Source: Bacteroidales bacterium
GTDB taxonomy: Bacteria; Bacteroidota; Bacteroidia; Bacteroidales; UBA3663
DNA length: 64,000 nt
NCBI GenBank assembly: GCA_017618715.1
Contig: JAFZTS010000071.1
Location: forward strand, 1-64,000
Reading direction: 5' to 3'
The notes beneath the pieces are model-generated. The model did no database searches. It was given only the letters and a program-made list of their open reading frames with translations, and was not told the DNA's origin. Numbering within the stretch: position 1 is the stretch's first letter; each line of letters starts with the position of its first letter. Shown here piece after piece: positions 7,531-16,967 of this stretch. The position numbers were made by a program, and so were the translations under genes.

Positions 7531-9195
7531 TCAGGAATGCTCGTTCCGTTGTTCATTGTGCTGCAATCCTATGGCCTTGAGTTGTGCTTCGAGTTCGTCG
7601 CGGCTACCAGCGGCGTGTGACTTGAGGCGTGCGCGGTAGTTGTAGATGGTGTTGGGAGTGAGACGCAGGAAGGAGGCGATACGCGCACTATCGTCAATGC
7701 CAAGGCGAATGAGGGCGGCCATGCGCATGTCGGTGGTGAGTTCACTGTTGGCTCCTAACTGTTGGTGGTACTCGGGACGGAGCAGGGCGTTGAATTCCTC
7801 GACGAAGTTTGGATAGAGGCGCAGGAAGGCGGCGTCGAAGTTGGCGAAGAGCTCACGCGTCTCGGTTTCGCGCAAATCGTCGGAACTGGTCATGCGGAGC
7901 AGTTCCTTGAGCTGATTGGCTTTCAGGCGACGGTTGACCTTGAGTCGATAGGCATCGAGTTTGTCGATATAGTGGGAGCAGAGGTCGAGGAAGCGGCCGA
8001 TGTATTCGTCCTTGACGCGGTTGGAGTCGTGCAGTTGGGCGTTGACCTGCTTCATCTGCTGGTTCGACTCGTTAAGCTGTGCGTTGACGTGGTTGAGCTT
8101 GCCGTTGATTCGGCGTAGTTCGTTACGTGCGGCAAAGAGCAGTTTGTTGCGCTTGTAGAGAAAGAGGAGTGAGGCGAGGAGGAGCACAGCCATGACGCTG
8201 ACGGCTCCGAGCAGAATGCGCAGGTTGCGGTTATTGCGCCTCAGGTTTGTGCGGTAGTTGTTGTTGATGGTGGTGATGACGGGCGATACCTGCCACGAAC
8301 GGGTGTGCCCACCGAACATCGTGGTACACATCCAGGAGTATTCGATGTAGCGATTGGAACGCTCGAGATCACCGTCTTTGCCCACGAGGTCGGCGAGAGT
8401 CCAGAGAGAGGCTTGGTTGGTGACGGCGTTGCGGCAGTCGGAGAGTGCCGACTGCGCAAGCCAATAGCGGCGTCCTGCCTCATCGTGGCGCAGGCGATAG
8501 CACTCCGAGAGGTAATAGGTCATGATGGCATAGTCGTGGCTGCCGGGTACGAGCAGCGCATTCCATCGGTGGCAGAGGGCTTCGGCCTCGTCGGCATGCT
8601 CGGCTCCGATAAGGGTGGCAAGCTGGCGCTGGTGATAGAACGACGAGGTGGTGTCGGCCACTTCGAAATACTTTTCGCGATAGTGGTCGGACAGGCGGTA
8701 GTAGTACTGGCTCAGCGTCGGGTCGTCGCTGTAGCGGCCCAGTTCGCCATAGGTGTGGGTGCAGGCATAATAGTAGTATTCGAGGGTCATGCCTTGGAGG
8801 GCGTCTTCGTCGATCTCGTCGAGCCAATGGATGGCTTCGCTGTAGTATCCACTGAGGGAGTTTTGGTAGGCAAGGAAGCATTTGGTGAGGTCGATACGTT
8901 CGAGGTCTTCCATGTCCTGCGCCTGCTGCAGACAGTCGGCGAGGATGCGCTTGGCCTTCTGGTCATCGTAGGAACTGTACTGCTCGTAAAGCTGGAAGGT
9001 GCGCTCGTAGCGGGACTGGGGGCTGCGGCTGCCTTGGCTCTTCTCATCGAGCGAGGCAAGGTCCTGTTCCTTCCGCTGGATGTATTGGTCGGCTCGTGCT
9101 ATTTCGTTGTCGAGGACAGTGTAGATGGAGTCGAGGTTGTAGGCGTTGGCGGTGGCTACGTGAAGAAGCAGCGAGAGAATCACGAAATGTTTCAT
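7531..9195 (-). CDS. DUF6377-type membrane-anchored regulator (putative PUL regulator)
   Basis: A 554-residue protein resembling the DUF6377 family, found in Bacteroidota beside SusC/SusD loci and thought to be a transmembrane transcriptional regulator. The order is signal peptide (1-18), a long periplasmic helical TPR-like region (about 20-310, many YY/Tyr-rich helices), one transmembrane helix near residues 325-350 (LLGAVSVMAVLLLASLLFLY), a coiled coil of repeated LNESNQQMKQVNAQL words (about 360-400), and a C-terminal domain ending in an HTH-like stretch (DDSARIASFLRLTPNTIYNY). That C-terminus looks LuxR-like, and I infer DNA binding. It is divergent from the glycan-binding/SusC/SusD operon and is the likely sensor of its substrate. 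It has its own consensus promoter. Confidence 0.8.
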   Translation of the reverse strand: MKHFVILSLLLHVATANAYNLDSIYTVLDNEIARADQYIQRKEQDLASLDEKSQGSRSPQSRYERTFQLYEQYSSYDDQKAKRILADCLQQAQDMEDLERIDLTKCFLAYQNSLSGYYSEAIHWLDEIDEDALQGMTLEYYYYACTHTYGELGRYSDDPTLSQYYYRLSDHYREKYFEVADTTSSFYHQRQLATLIGAEHADEAEALCHRWNALLVPGSHDYAIMTYYLSECYRLRHDEAGRRYWLAQSALSDCRNAVTNQASLWTLADLVGKDGDLERSNRYIEYSWMCTTMFGGHTRSWQVSPVITTINNNYRTNLRRNNRNLRILLGAVSVMAVLLLASLLFLYKRNKLLFAARNELRRINGKLNHVNAQLNESNQQMKQVNAQLHDSNRVKDEYIGRFLDLCSHYIDKLDAYRLKVNRRLKANQLKELLRMTSSDDLRETETRELFANFDAAFLRLYPNFVEEFNALLRPEYHQQLGANSELTTDMRMAALIRLGIDDSARIASFLRLTPNTIYNYRARLKSHAAGSRDELEAQLKAIGLQHNEQRNEHS

Positions 9196-9245
9196 GTTTT
9201 ATGTCTCTAATTTACGAATTTGCAGATTTGTGGATTGACATGGTA

Positions 9246-9280
9246 CAAAGATAGGAATAGGTGGAATCGGTTCCAAATTT
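9246..9280 (-). promoter_or_regulatory. Promoter of the DUF6377 regulator
   Basis: Minus strand: extended -33 element AAATTTGG at 9280-9273 and -7 box TATCTTTG at 9253-9246, with 20 nt between TTTG and TAnnTTTG. The leader is about 45 nt. Confidence 0.75.
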
Positions 9281-9489
9281 TTCACGCTGATTCTTTCAGC
9301 AGAGGCTGAAAAATGTGCAACAATTGCCATATTTTGTTGCATAGATTTGGCAGATTTCGAACAAAACTAAAAGCAATTTGTGTTTAATAAAATAATTATT
9401 TATCCACTTTCTTCTTTGCGAAATATTTATGTATATTATTAAAATACATGTTGTTGTACGAATTTACACCTTGTTTTTATCCACTTATA

Positions 9490-9533
9490 TATCTTTGTTG
9501 GTGTGCAAATGTCAAAAAAATGCCTTATCTTTG
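9490..9533 (+). promoter_or_regulatory. Promoter region of PUL A (two candidate -7 boxes)
   Basis: Two TATCTTTG boxes occur at 9490-9497 and 9526-9533 in the divergent regulator/PUL intergenic region. The second leaves a leader of about 58 nt before ATG 9598. Neither has a TTTG at the ideal spacing, which suits an activator-dependent SusCD promoter (inference). The remainder of 9196-9489 is AT-rich without genes. Confidence 0.6.
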
Positions 9534-9597
9534 CAGCGCAAACCATCGAGATTTTTATCATTTCATTCAATACATTATTAATTTTAAAACAAACATT

Positions 9598-10824
9598 ATG
9601 AAGAAATTCTTTACTCTTTTGATGTCGGCCTTTGCTCTTGTAAGTATGGCCAGCGCGCAGGACACGTACATCGTGACCGGTGACTACAATAGTTGGAGTC
9701 TTAGCGAGAACTGCATCACTTTCGTAGAGAGTGATGGCGGATTTGCAGCAACTGCTGCCGAGTTCACCACCGGTACTTGGGGATTCAAGATCATCAAGAA
9801 CCCCGCTGTGGATGGTTGGACCTATCAGTACGGTTACAATGAACCCATTGCCACAGGCAAGGACTACACACTCTTTTGGATTGAGGACGGCAATGGTAAC
9901 AACATCTACCTCGGAGCAGAGAACAACAACGTGACTCTGCATAATGTAAAGTTTGAGTTCTATCCCGGTTCTAACAACACACTTGACTACTTCCGCATCA
10001 CCGCTGATGAGGAGATTACGGTGGGTGATCCAGGCGAGAAGGTCGATGAGTACATGATGGTGGGCACTTGGCAGGGCTGGAGCTTCGAGAACAACCCGCT
10101 TAAGTTCGAGCATCAGGGTGACGGCGTTTATACTGCATCGATTGATGAGATTTATGGCGACTGGAAGATCGTGAAGAACAACTCGTGGACCGACGCATTG
10201 GGTGGTGGTGGCATGGACATGCAGCCAGGCAACACCTACAACCTCTACAAGGGTGGCGACAACACCGGCTTTGCAGCTGGTGTGGTTCTGACGAACGGTA
10301 AGTTCACCCTCACCATCCTTGAGGACGGCAATGCCACTCTTCTCGTTGAGGGTAGCACTTCAGTTCAGCATTCCTATGGCCTCGTAGGCGGATTCCAGGG
10401 CTGGAACACGGGCACAGCAGCTTTCCTTGAGGAGCAGGCCGACGGCAGCTGGACCACCGATATCGACGCCTTCCCAGGTGGTCAGATGTTCAAGGTATCG
10501 ATTGACAAGACTTGGGAGTGCTTCCTCGCACAGGACGGCCCCACCCAGCTCAGCTTCGGAACCCCATATACTTGTTCACGCGGCAACAACGACAACAACT
10601 TCACCATTGGTGAAGACGGTACAAACTATAACGTACACGTTGTGCTCGTAGTTGCTGCTGACGAGCAGAGCGCCGAGCTCACCATCACCGATAAGACATC
10701 GGGCTTGACCTTGCTCAAGACCGGCATGACACGTAGCAACGTCTACAACGTGATGGGCCAGCAGTTCACTGCACCTCAGCAGGGTCTGAACATCATTGAC
10801 GGCAAGATTGTCATCATCAAGTAA
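9598..10824 (+). CDS. Secreted SusE/F-like glycan-binding protein with type IX-like C-terminal tail
   Basis: A 408-residue exported protein, first gene of PUL A. Residues 1-20 are a signal peptide ending ASAQ with no lipobox, unlike classical SusE/SusF lipoproteins. Three related modules follow. Each begins with a Trp-rich strand (GDYNSWSL near 27, GTWQGWSF near 157, GGFQGWNT near 261) and closes on a FKIIKNP, WKIVKNN or MFKVSIDK strand, the layout of E-set/CBM48-like and SusE/F starch-binding domains. The C-terminus (SNVYNVMGQQ, then GLNIIDGKIVIIK) resembles Bacteroidales type IX sorting tails. ATG 9598 is chosen because the signal peptide starts there; codons upstream in frame overlap the promoter. 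It lies 12 bp before susC, so it is surely co-transcribed. Ligand unknown. Confidence 0.75.
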   Translation: MKKFFTLLMSAFALVSMASAQDTYIVTGDYNSWSLSENCITFVESDGGFAATAAEFTTGTWGFKIIKNPAVDGWTYQYGYNEPIATGKDYTLFWIEDGNGNNIYLGAENNNVTLHNVKFEFYPGSNNTLDYFRITADEEITVGDPGEKVDEYMMVGTWQGWSFENNPLKFEHQGDGVYTASIDEIYGDWKIVKNNSWTDALGGGGMDMQPGNTYNLYKGGDNTGFAAGVVLTNGKFTLTILEDGNATLLVEGSTSVQHSYGLVGGFQGWNTGTAAFLEEQADGSWTTDIDAFPGGQMFKVSIDKTWECFLAQDGPTQLSFGTPYTCSRGNNDNNFTIGEDGTNYNVHVVLVVAADEQSAELTITDKTSGLTLLKTGMTRSNVYNVMGQQFTAPQQGLNIIDGKIVIIK

Positions 10825-10836
10825 ACCATTCATATA

Positions 10837-13812
10837 ATGAAACACGGAACATCGGCCGCGCGCCGCCTCCTGGCGACGCTTGCGGCAGCGATGTTCGCCG
10901 TGGCTCTCTTTGCACAAAACATTACGGTTAATGGAACTGTGACCGACACGCACGGCGAGTCGGTCATAGGGGCCTCCGTCTTTGAAGTCGGCACCCGCAA
11001 CGGTACTGTGACTGACATTGACGGCAGGTACTCCCTTACTGTCACAAGAGGAGCTACGCTGCGGATATCGTACATCGGCTATACCACCCAGGAGGTGGCA
11101 GCCCAGGCTAACATGAAGGTGGTGCTCGAAGAAGAATCCACCGACCTGAACGAGGTTGTGGTGATCGGCTACGGTTCGGTACGTCGTAAGGACGTGACCA
11201 CCGCTGTATCGACGGTTTCAACCAAAGACCTCGAGACTCGTCCCATTGTGAGTGCCGTATCGGGCATGCAGGGCAAGGCAGCCGGTCTGCAAATCACGCA
11301 GGCCAACGGCCAGCCAGGATCGTCGCCCACCATTCGCGTACGCGGTACCACTTCGCTCAACGGTTCGAACAACCCGCTCTACGTAGTGGATGGAGTGCCT
11401 CTCACGGACATCGACTACCTGAGTGCCGACGACATTGAGAGCATCCAGGTGCTCAAGGACGCCTCCTCGGCAGCCATCTACGGATCAAGAGCCGCCAACG
11501 GCGTAATCATCATCAGCACCAAGCAGGGCAAGGAGGGTGTTGCCAAGGTGAGCTTCAACGGACACGTGGGCATGAACACCGTTCGTAACAACCAGACACC
11601 GCTCAATGCCCAGCAGTACAAAGAGTTGCAGGACGAGATCGGACTGGTGAAGCTGCCAGCCAACCTGGTGGATCGCACCGACTGGCAGGACGAGGTCTAT
11701 CGCACTGGCCTCACCCAGGACTACCAACTGTCGGTGACCAACGGCAACGACAAGCTTCGCTATTACCTGTCGGGCGGCTATACAGGCGAGAGCGGTGTGC
11801 TCGAAAAGAGCGACTTCAACCGCTACAACGTGCGTGCGACTATAGATAATGATATCAGCAAGTGGCTCACCGTGAATGCCAGCGTGGCCTACAGCGATTA
11901 TACCTTCAAGGGCACGGGCATCATCTCAGGCACAGGCTCGAACCGTGGCGGTGTAATCACCTCAATCATCAACACGCCCACCTATGCCCCCGTATGGGAT
12001 CCGCAGAACCCGGGACAATACTATAATAATTTCTATGGTGTGAACATCACCTCGCCCGCAGAAAACCTATCGCGCACCGAGGACAACAAGACGTCGTGGA
12101 ACAAGTTCCTGGGCACAGGCAAGGCCATCATCACCTTCCTGCCTGACGCGTTGACCCTCACCAGCCAGTTCAACTTCGACCGCACACACGGTACGACGAT
12201 GAACTTCCTCGACCCAATCAAGACGGGCGACGGTCGCAACAACTACGGCACGGGCTACGACTCGCGTTCGATCAACACCGTGATGGTGTGGGATAACGTG
12301 CTCAACTACAAGAAGAAGTTCGGCATCCATAGCCTCGACCTCATGGCTGGCTCATCATGGACAAAGTCGAAATACAGCAACAACTGGATTAATGGTTCGA
12401 ACTACGCTGATGCGGACATCAAGACGCTGAACGGCGCCAACAAGATCAGCTGGACGGGCACAGGTTCGTCGGCCTCCGACTGGGCTATCCTTTCGTATTT
12501 CGGACGTTTAAGCTACAACCTGCGCGACACATATCTGCTGACAGCTAACTTCCGTGCCGACGGTTCCTCGAAGCTCGCTCCCGGACATCGCTGGGGCTAC
12601 TTCCCCTCGTTCTCGGCCGCATGGCGTTTGTCGCAGGAGAAGTTCCTTAAGGATCTCGACTGGCTCGACGACCTGAAGATACGTGGTGGCTGGGGACAGA
12701 CTGGTAACCAGAGCGGTCTGGGCGACTATTCTTACCTCGCCGCTTATAGCATCAACCGCATCCAGTGGTTTGGCGAAGGACATGACGCCAACGCCACGCC
12801 GACGCGTTCGCAATCGACGCTGAGCAACCCTGAGTTGACATGGGAGACCACCACACAGACCGACATCGGCCTCGACCTCACCGTGCTGCGTAGTCGACTG
12901 ACATTTACTGTCGATTACTACCACAAGAAGACCTCCGACATGCTGATGACCGTGACGCTGCCCGCAGGTTCGGCAGCAGCCACCAGCCTTACCTACAACG
13001 GCGGTGACGTCGAGAACAAGGGATGGGAGTTCAGCGTGAGCTCAAAGAACTTCACCGGCAACTTCCAGTGGGATACCGACTTCAACATAAGCTTCAACCG
13101 CAACAAGTTGACGCATCTGATGCTGACACAGGTATATTACAATGCGATGACCACTGACTACGTTAACGAATATGTGGTACGTAACACACCAGGCATGCCT
13201 TTGGGCAGCTTCTGGGGATACATCTCCGACGGCGTTGACCCCGAGACTGGTGAACTCATCTATCGCGACGTGAATGGCGACGGTATCGTCAGCGCTTCGG
13301 ACCGCACATATATCGGCGACCCGAACCCCGACTTCACCTACGGCCTTACCAATACCTTCCGCTGGAAGGGTGTAACGCTAAGCGTTCTGGTGCAGGGCTC
13401 GTACGGCAACGACGTCTATAACGTGAGCAAGATGGAGACACAGGGCATGTACGACGGCAAGAACCAAACCACCGACGTACTCGACCGCTGGCAAGTGCCC
13501 GGACAGATCACTGACGTGCCGAAGGCAGGCTTCGACCTACGTAACTCGACCTATTTCCTCGAGGACGGCTCGTACCTGCGCGTGAAGGACATCTCGTTAA
13601 GCTATGACGTGCCTCGCAAGGTGCTCAAGCCCTTGCACCTGACACGCCTCATGCCGTATGTGAGCGCCACCAACCTCCTGACCATCACCAGCTATTCTGG
13701 CATGGATCCCGAGGTCAACCAGTATGGCAACAGCGGTGCCGTACAGGGCATCGACTGGGGAACCTACCCGATGTGCCGCTCGTTTGTTGTTGGTATGAAA
13801 GTTGAATTCTAA
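10837..13812 (+). CDS. SusC/RagA-family TonB-linked outer-membrane transporter
   Basis: A 991-residue TonB-dependent outer-membrane barrel that imports oligosaccharides, working under the lid formed by the SusD encoded next door. Order: signal peptide (1-26), carboxypeptidase-regulatory-like domain (about 28-105; VNGTVTDTHGESVIGASV, GTVTDIDGRYSL), linker with EVVVIGYGSVRRKDVT, plug domain (about 120-230; IRVRGTTSLNGSNNPLYVVD, SIQVLKDASSAAIYGSRAAN), then the beta-barrel to a C-terminal Phe (GMKVEF), the usual outer-membrane insertion signal. Length is typical. It lies 12 bp after the glycan-binding-like gene and 15 bp before susD, in one operon. Confidence 0.97.
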   Translation: MKHGTSAARRLLATLAAAMFAVALFAQNITVNGTVTDTHGESVIGASVFEVGTRNGTVTDIDGRYSLTVTRGATLRISYIGYTTQEVAAQANMKVVLEEESTDLNEVVVIGYGSVRRKDVTTAVSTVSTKDLETRPIVSAVSGMQGKAAGLQITQANGQPGSSPTIRVRGTTSLNGSNNPLYVVDGVPLTDIDYLSADDIESIQVLKDASSAAIYGSRAANGVIIISTKQGKEGVAKVSFNGHVGMNTVRNNQTPLNAQQYKELQDEIGLVKLPANLVDRTDWQDEVYRTGLTQDYQLSVTNGNDKLRYYLSGGYTGESGVLEKSDFNRYNVRATIDNDISKWLTVNASVAYSDYTFKGTGIISGTGSNRGGVITSIINTPTYAPVWDPQNPGQYYNNFYGVNITSPAENLSRTEDNKTSWNKFLGTGKAIITFLPDALTLTSQFNFDRTHGTTMNFLDPIKTGDGRNNYGTGYDSRSINTVMVWDNVLNYKKKFGIHSLDLMAGSSWTKSKYSNNWINGSNYADADIKTLNGANKISWTGTGSSASDWAILSYFGRLSYNLRDTYLLTANFRADGSSKLAPGHRWGYFPSFSAAWRLSQEKFLKDLDWLDDLKIRGGWGQTGNQSGLGDYSYLAAYSINRIQWFGEGHDANATPTRSQSTLSNPELTWETTTQTDIGLDLTVLRSRLTFTVDYYHKKTSDMLMTVTLPAGSAAATSLTYNGGDVENKGWEFSVSSKNFTGNFQWDTDFNISFNRNKLTHLMLTQVYYNAMTTDYVNEYVVRNTPGMPLGSFWGYISDGVDPETGELIYRDVNGDGIVSASDRTYIGDPNPDFTYGLTNTFRWKGVTLSVLVQGSYGNDVYNVSKMETQGMYDGKNQTTDVLDRWQVPGQITDVPKAGFDLRNSTYFLEDGSYLRVKDISLSYDVPRKVLKPLHLTRLMPYVSATNLLTITSYSGMDPEVNQYGNSGAVQGIDWGTYPMCRSFVVGMKVEF

Positions 13813-13827
13813 AATAGCGTAATCATT

Positions 13828-15339
13828 ATGAAGACAAATATCAAAATGGTTCTGAGTGGTGCTATGGCGCTATTAATGACAGCCTGCACACTCGATTATG
13901 AACCCATTTCAACTCCAACGGAGCTCACCGAAGGTTCGCAGACCGAAGAGAGCACTGCCGTCTTGAAGGACAAGCAGGCTGCCCAGGATCAGCTCACCAA
14001 CCTCTATGAATTGTTCCGCAGCCGTGTGGAGCACTGGTATGTCGATAAGCTTCTGCTTGCCGAGTCACATTCCGACAATGCATACGCCGGTACCACGGGT
14101 GCCGAGGTAGAGCCCTACGAGTCGAATGCCATCGATGCCAGCAATTCGGTATTGAGCCGCGACTGGACCCGTTTCCTCGAGGACATCGCTCAGTCGAACG
14201 TCCTGATCAATGGTTTGGACCAGCTACTGGAGAACGGGCAGGTGACTCAGAACGAATACAACCTAATGAAGGCGCAGGGCTGCATCTTCCGCGCCATCGT
14301 AATGTTCGACATGGCACGCGAATGGGGCTCGTTCCCCATCATCACATCGATTGCCAAGACCATCACCGCCGAAAACGTGGAGGAAGTTTATCCGACCTAT
14401 TTCCCACCCAAGAACACGCCCGAGGAATCGTTTGCCCAGATTATCGCCGACCTGGAGTTCGGTGCTCGGTATGCTCCCGAGTTTTCGGCTGGCGACCGCA
14501 CCATCATGACCAAGACCGTGGCACAGGCTTACCTTGCCAAGGTTTATGCCGAGAAGACACCCCAGAACCATTCGAAGGTGATCGAATATGCCGACATGGT
14601 GATCGGTACGCCCGGACTGAGCCTCGAGCCCGAATTCGGGACGCTGTGGGGCTTTGAGAACGGCGACTGCGTGAAGCGCAACACCTCGGAAGGCATCCTC
14701 GAACTGCATTGGAGCGTGGGTGCCGGCACCTGGGCATCGTGGATGTTCGGCCGCTGCCTTGAGAACCCCGACTACTACTTCACCTGGGCGAAGTGGGTGA
14801 CTCCATCGCGCGACCTGGTGAACGACTACGAGCGCGAGGGCGACCAGGTGCGCCTCGATCAGACCGTGCATTTCGAGTCGTGCACTTGGAGCAACTACTA
14901 TCCGGCTTCGAACTATGCGTTCATGTACAAGCTGCGCTCGGGCTACAACAACATCTACAAGTGCCGTTTGGCCGACATCATCCTCATCGAGGCCGAGGCT
15001 CACGCCTATCTGGGCAACCTCGACAAGGCAGCACAACTGGTCAACCGCGTGCGTGCGCGTGTAGGCCTTGCCCCGCTTTCGAGCGAAATGACTTCGAGCC
15101 AAAGCGCGATGATCGATGCGGTGATGCACGAACGTCGTCTGGAGCTCGCCATGGAAGGGGAGCGCTGGTATGACCTTTGCCGCAACAACAAGGTGGAGGA
15201 GGTGATGAACGCCGTCTATGCACGCGACGCGGGACGATTGGCACAGAAAAAGCCCTTCGACGCCAATTCGTACCTGCTGCCCATCCCGCAGACCGCCCTC
15301 GACCAGAATGCAAACTTAGTACAGAATCCAGGTTATTAA
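13828..15339 (+). CDS. SusD/RagB-family nutrient-binding outer-membrane lipoprotein
   Basis: A 503-residue surface lipoprotein that binds glycan and caps the SusC barrel. Lipobox LLMTACTLDY places the acylated Cys near residue 20. SusD signatures include the helical pair EAEAHAYLGNLDKAAQLVN, then RVRARVGL, ERRLELAMEGERWYDLCR near the C-terminus, and the terminal LLPIPQTALDQN followed by QNPGY. Sequence and length are ordinary for the family. It sits directly after susC. The 90-bp gap before the GH30 gene carries AATTAACAATT repeats but no terminator, so the operon probably continues. Confidence 0.97.
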   Translation: MKTNIKMVLSGAMALLMTACTLDYEPISTPTELTEGSQTEESTAVLKDKQAAQDQLTNLYELFRSRVEHWYVDKLLLAESHSDNAYAGTTGAEVEPYESNAIDASNSVLSRDWTRFLEDIAQSNVLINGLDQLLENGQVTQNEYNLMKAQGCIFRAIVMFDMAREWGSFPIITSIAKTITAENVEEVYPTYFPPKNTPEESFAQIIADLEFGARYAPEFSAGDRTIMTKTVAQAYLAKVYAEKTPQNHSKVIEYADMVIGTPGLSLEPEFGTLWGFENGDCVKRNTSEGILELHWSVGAGTWASWMFGRCLENPDYYFTWAKWVTPSRDLVNDYEREGDQVRLDQTVHFESCTWSNYYPASNYAFMYKLRSGYNNIYKCRLADIILIEAEAHAYLGNLDKAAQLVNRVRARVGLAPLSSEMTSSQSAMIDAVMHERRLELAMEGERWYDLCRNNKVEEVMNAVYARDAGRLAQKKPFDANSYLLPIPQTALDQNANLVQNPGY

Positions 15340-15344
15340 TTGGC

Positions 15345-15405
15345 AAATAACAATTATCAATTAACAATTAACAATTGGCTATTGAAAATTGATAATTGAT
15401 TGTTA
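15345..15405. repeat. AACAATTA intergenic repeat
   Basis: Tandem words such as ATTAACAATTAACAATTGG fill the SusD-GH30 gap. The same family occurs at 6262, 47103 and 52226. AATT-centred palindromes allow weak hairpins. No function can be assigned. Confidence 0.6.
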
Positions 15406-15429
15406 GGTTAATTTGAGTAAGATATACTT

Positions 15430-16941
15430 ATGAACAGAATGACAAACATGATCAGCATACTTCTTGCTGCCGCCCTCACCGCGTGCAGCAGCAACAGCGG
15501 CGGCGTGACCGACGACCTGACCGAGCCCTATCCCACGGGCAAACCTGCCACAGGCAAGGCCGTCGTCTTCACCACCACTGCCGATGGCGCCTATGCCCTC
15601 CATGAGGACATCGCCGACGTGGTGAGCGGACAGAGCCTTTCGCCCCTCACCATCCAGCTGGAGCCCAACCAGCCGCAGCAGGGCATCGACGGTTTCGGCT
15701 TCGGCATCACCTACTCTTCGTGCTACAACCTCCTGAAGATGTCGCCCGAGGATCGCAACGACCTGCTGACGCGCACGTTTTCGACCACACAGGGCTACGG
15801 CGTGAGCTACTGCCGCATCTCGATCGGCTGCAACGACTTTTCGAGCACCGAGTATTCGCTTTGCGACGTGGAGGGGCTGGAGAACTTCTGCCTCTTCAAC
15901 GACGAGGTGAACTACGTGATCCCCATCCTCAAGGAGATCCTGGCCATCAATCCCGACCTGAAGATCATCGGCAGCCCCTGGACTCCCCCGAAGTGGATGA
16001 AGGTGGACAACCTTACCAACATGCGTCCTTACGACTCGTGGACCGACGGACACCTCAGCCCCTTGCACTACGATACCTACGCCCAGTACTTCGTGAAGTT
16101 CATCCAGGCTTTTGCCGCCGAGGGCATCAAGATCCATGCCGTCACGCCCCAGAACGAGCCTTTGAACCACGCCAACTGCGCTTCGTGCTACATGCCTTGG
16201 GCCGAGGAGGCACAGCTCGTGAAGAGCATGGCCGCCGCCTTCGCGAAGGCAGGTTTGAAGACGCAGATCTACGTGTTCGACCACAACTACAACTACGACA
16301 ACGTGGGTGACCAGGACGATTATCCGGTGAAGATCTACAACACGCTGGGCGACAACTTCGAGGGCGCGGAGCTGGTGGCCGGTGCCGCTTACCACGATTA
16401 CGGCGGCACGAGCGACGAGCTGACCGACATCTACACGAAGGCGCCCACGAAGGCCCTCATCTTCTCGGAGAGCTCGATAGGCACCTGGAACGACGGTCGC
16501 AACCTTGCCACACGCCTGATGGCCGACATGAAGAACGTGGCCCTGGGCACGGTGAACAGGATGTGCCGCGCCGTCATCGTCTGGAACTTCATGCTCGACA
16601 TGAACATGGGCCCTAATCTCGACGGCGGCTGCCAGACGTGCTTTGGCGCCATCGACATCGACCCCAGCAACTACACGCGCTACACCCGCAACTCGCACTA
16701 CTACATCATCGCCCACATGAGCGTGGCCGCTGCCACGGGTGCCGTGCGTCTGGGCACCAGTCGCAACATCGCCAGCTCGAGCATCATCAGCACCTGCTTC
16801 CTCAATCCCGACGGAACCTACGGTGCGGTGATACTGAACACGGGTGACGAGGACAAGACCATCAACGTGGGCGACGGCAGCAGCTATGTGCGCGTCAACG
16901 TCCCCGCCGGTGGTGTCTCATCGGTCAAATGGAATCGGTGA
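15430..16941 (+). CDS. Glycoside hydrolase family 30 lipoprotein
   Basis: A 503-residue surface or periplasmic lipoprotein (lipobox AALTACSS, Cys19) of GH30, a retaining (beta/alpha)8 barrel family with a side beta-domain. The acid/base Glu243 lies in VTPQNEPLN and the nucleophile Glu347 in ALIFSESSIGTW. GFGFGITYSS (89-98) and IGSPWTPPKWMK (180-191) are other barrel motifs. The C-terminal beta-domain ends VPAGGVSSVKWNR. GH30 contains endo-beta-1,6-glucanases, glucosylceramidases, beta-xylosidases and xylanases. In Bacteroides a GH30_3 endo-beta-1,6-glucanase sits in the same gene order after susC/susD, so beta-1,6-glucan is my favoured substrate (inference). It is followed 26 bp later by a surface glycan-binding-like lipoprotein. 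Confidence 0.92.
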   Translation: MNRMTNMISILLAAALTACSSNSGGVTDDLTEPYPTGKPATGKAVVFTTTADGAYALHEDIADVVSGQSLSPLTIQLEPNQPQQGIDGFGFGITYSSCYNLLKMSPEDRNDLLTRTFSTTQGYGVSYCRISIGCNDFSSTEYSLCDVEGLENFCLFNDEVNYVIPILKEILAINPDLKIIGSPWTPPKWMKVDNLTNMRPYDSWTDGHLSPLHYDTYAQYFVKFIQAFAAEGIKIHAVTPQNEPLNHANCASCYMPWAEEAQLVKSMAAAFAKAGLKTQIYVFDHNYNYDNVGDQDDYPVKIYNTLGDNFEGAELVAGAAYHDYGGTSDELTDIYTKAPTKALIFSESSIGTWNDGRNLATRLMADMKNVALGTVNRMCRAVIVWNFMLDMNMGPNLDGGCQTCFGAIDIDPSNYTRYTRNSHYYIIAHMSVAAATGAVRLGTSRNIASSSIISTCFLNPDGTYGAVILNTGDEDKTINVGDGSSYVRVNVPAGGVSSVKWNR

Positions 16942-16967
16942 CCCATAACCCATAAACGATAACCATT

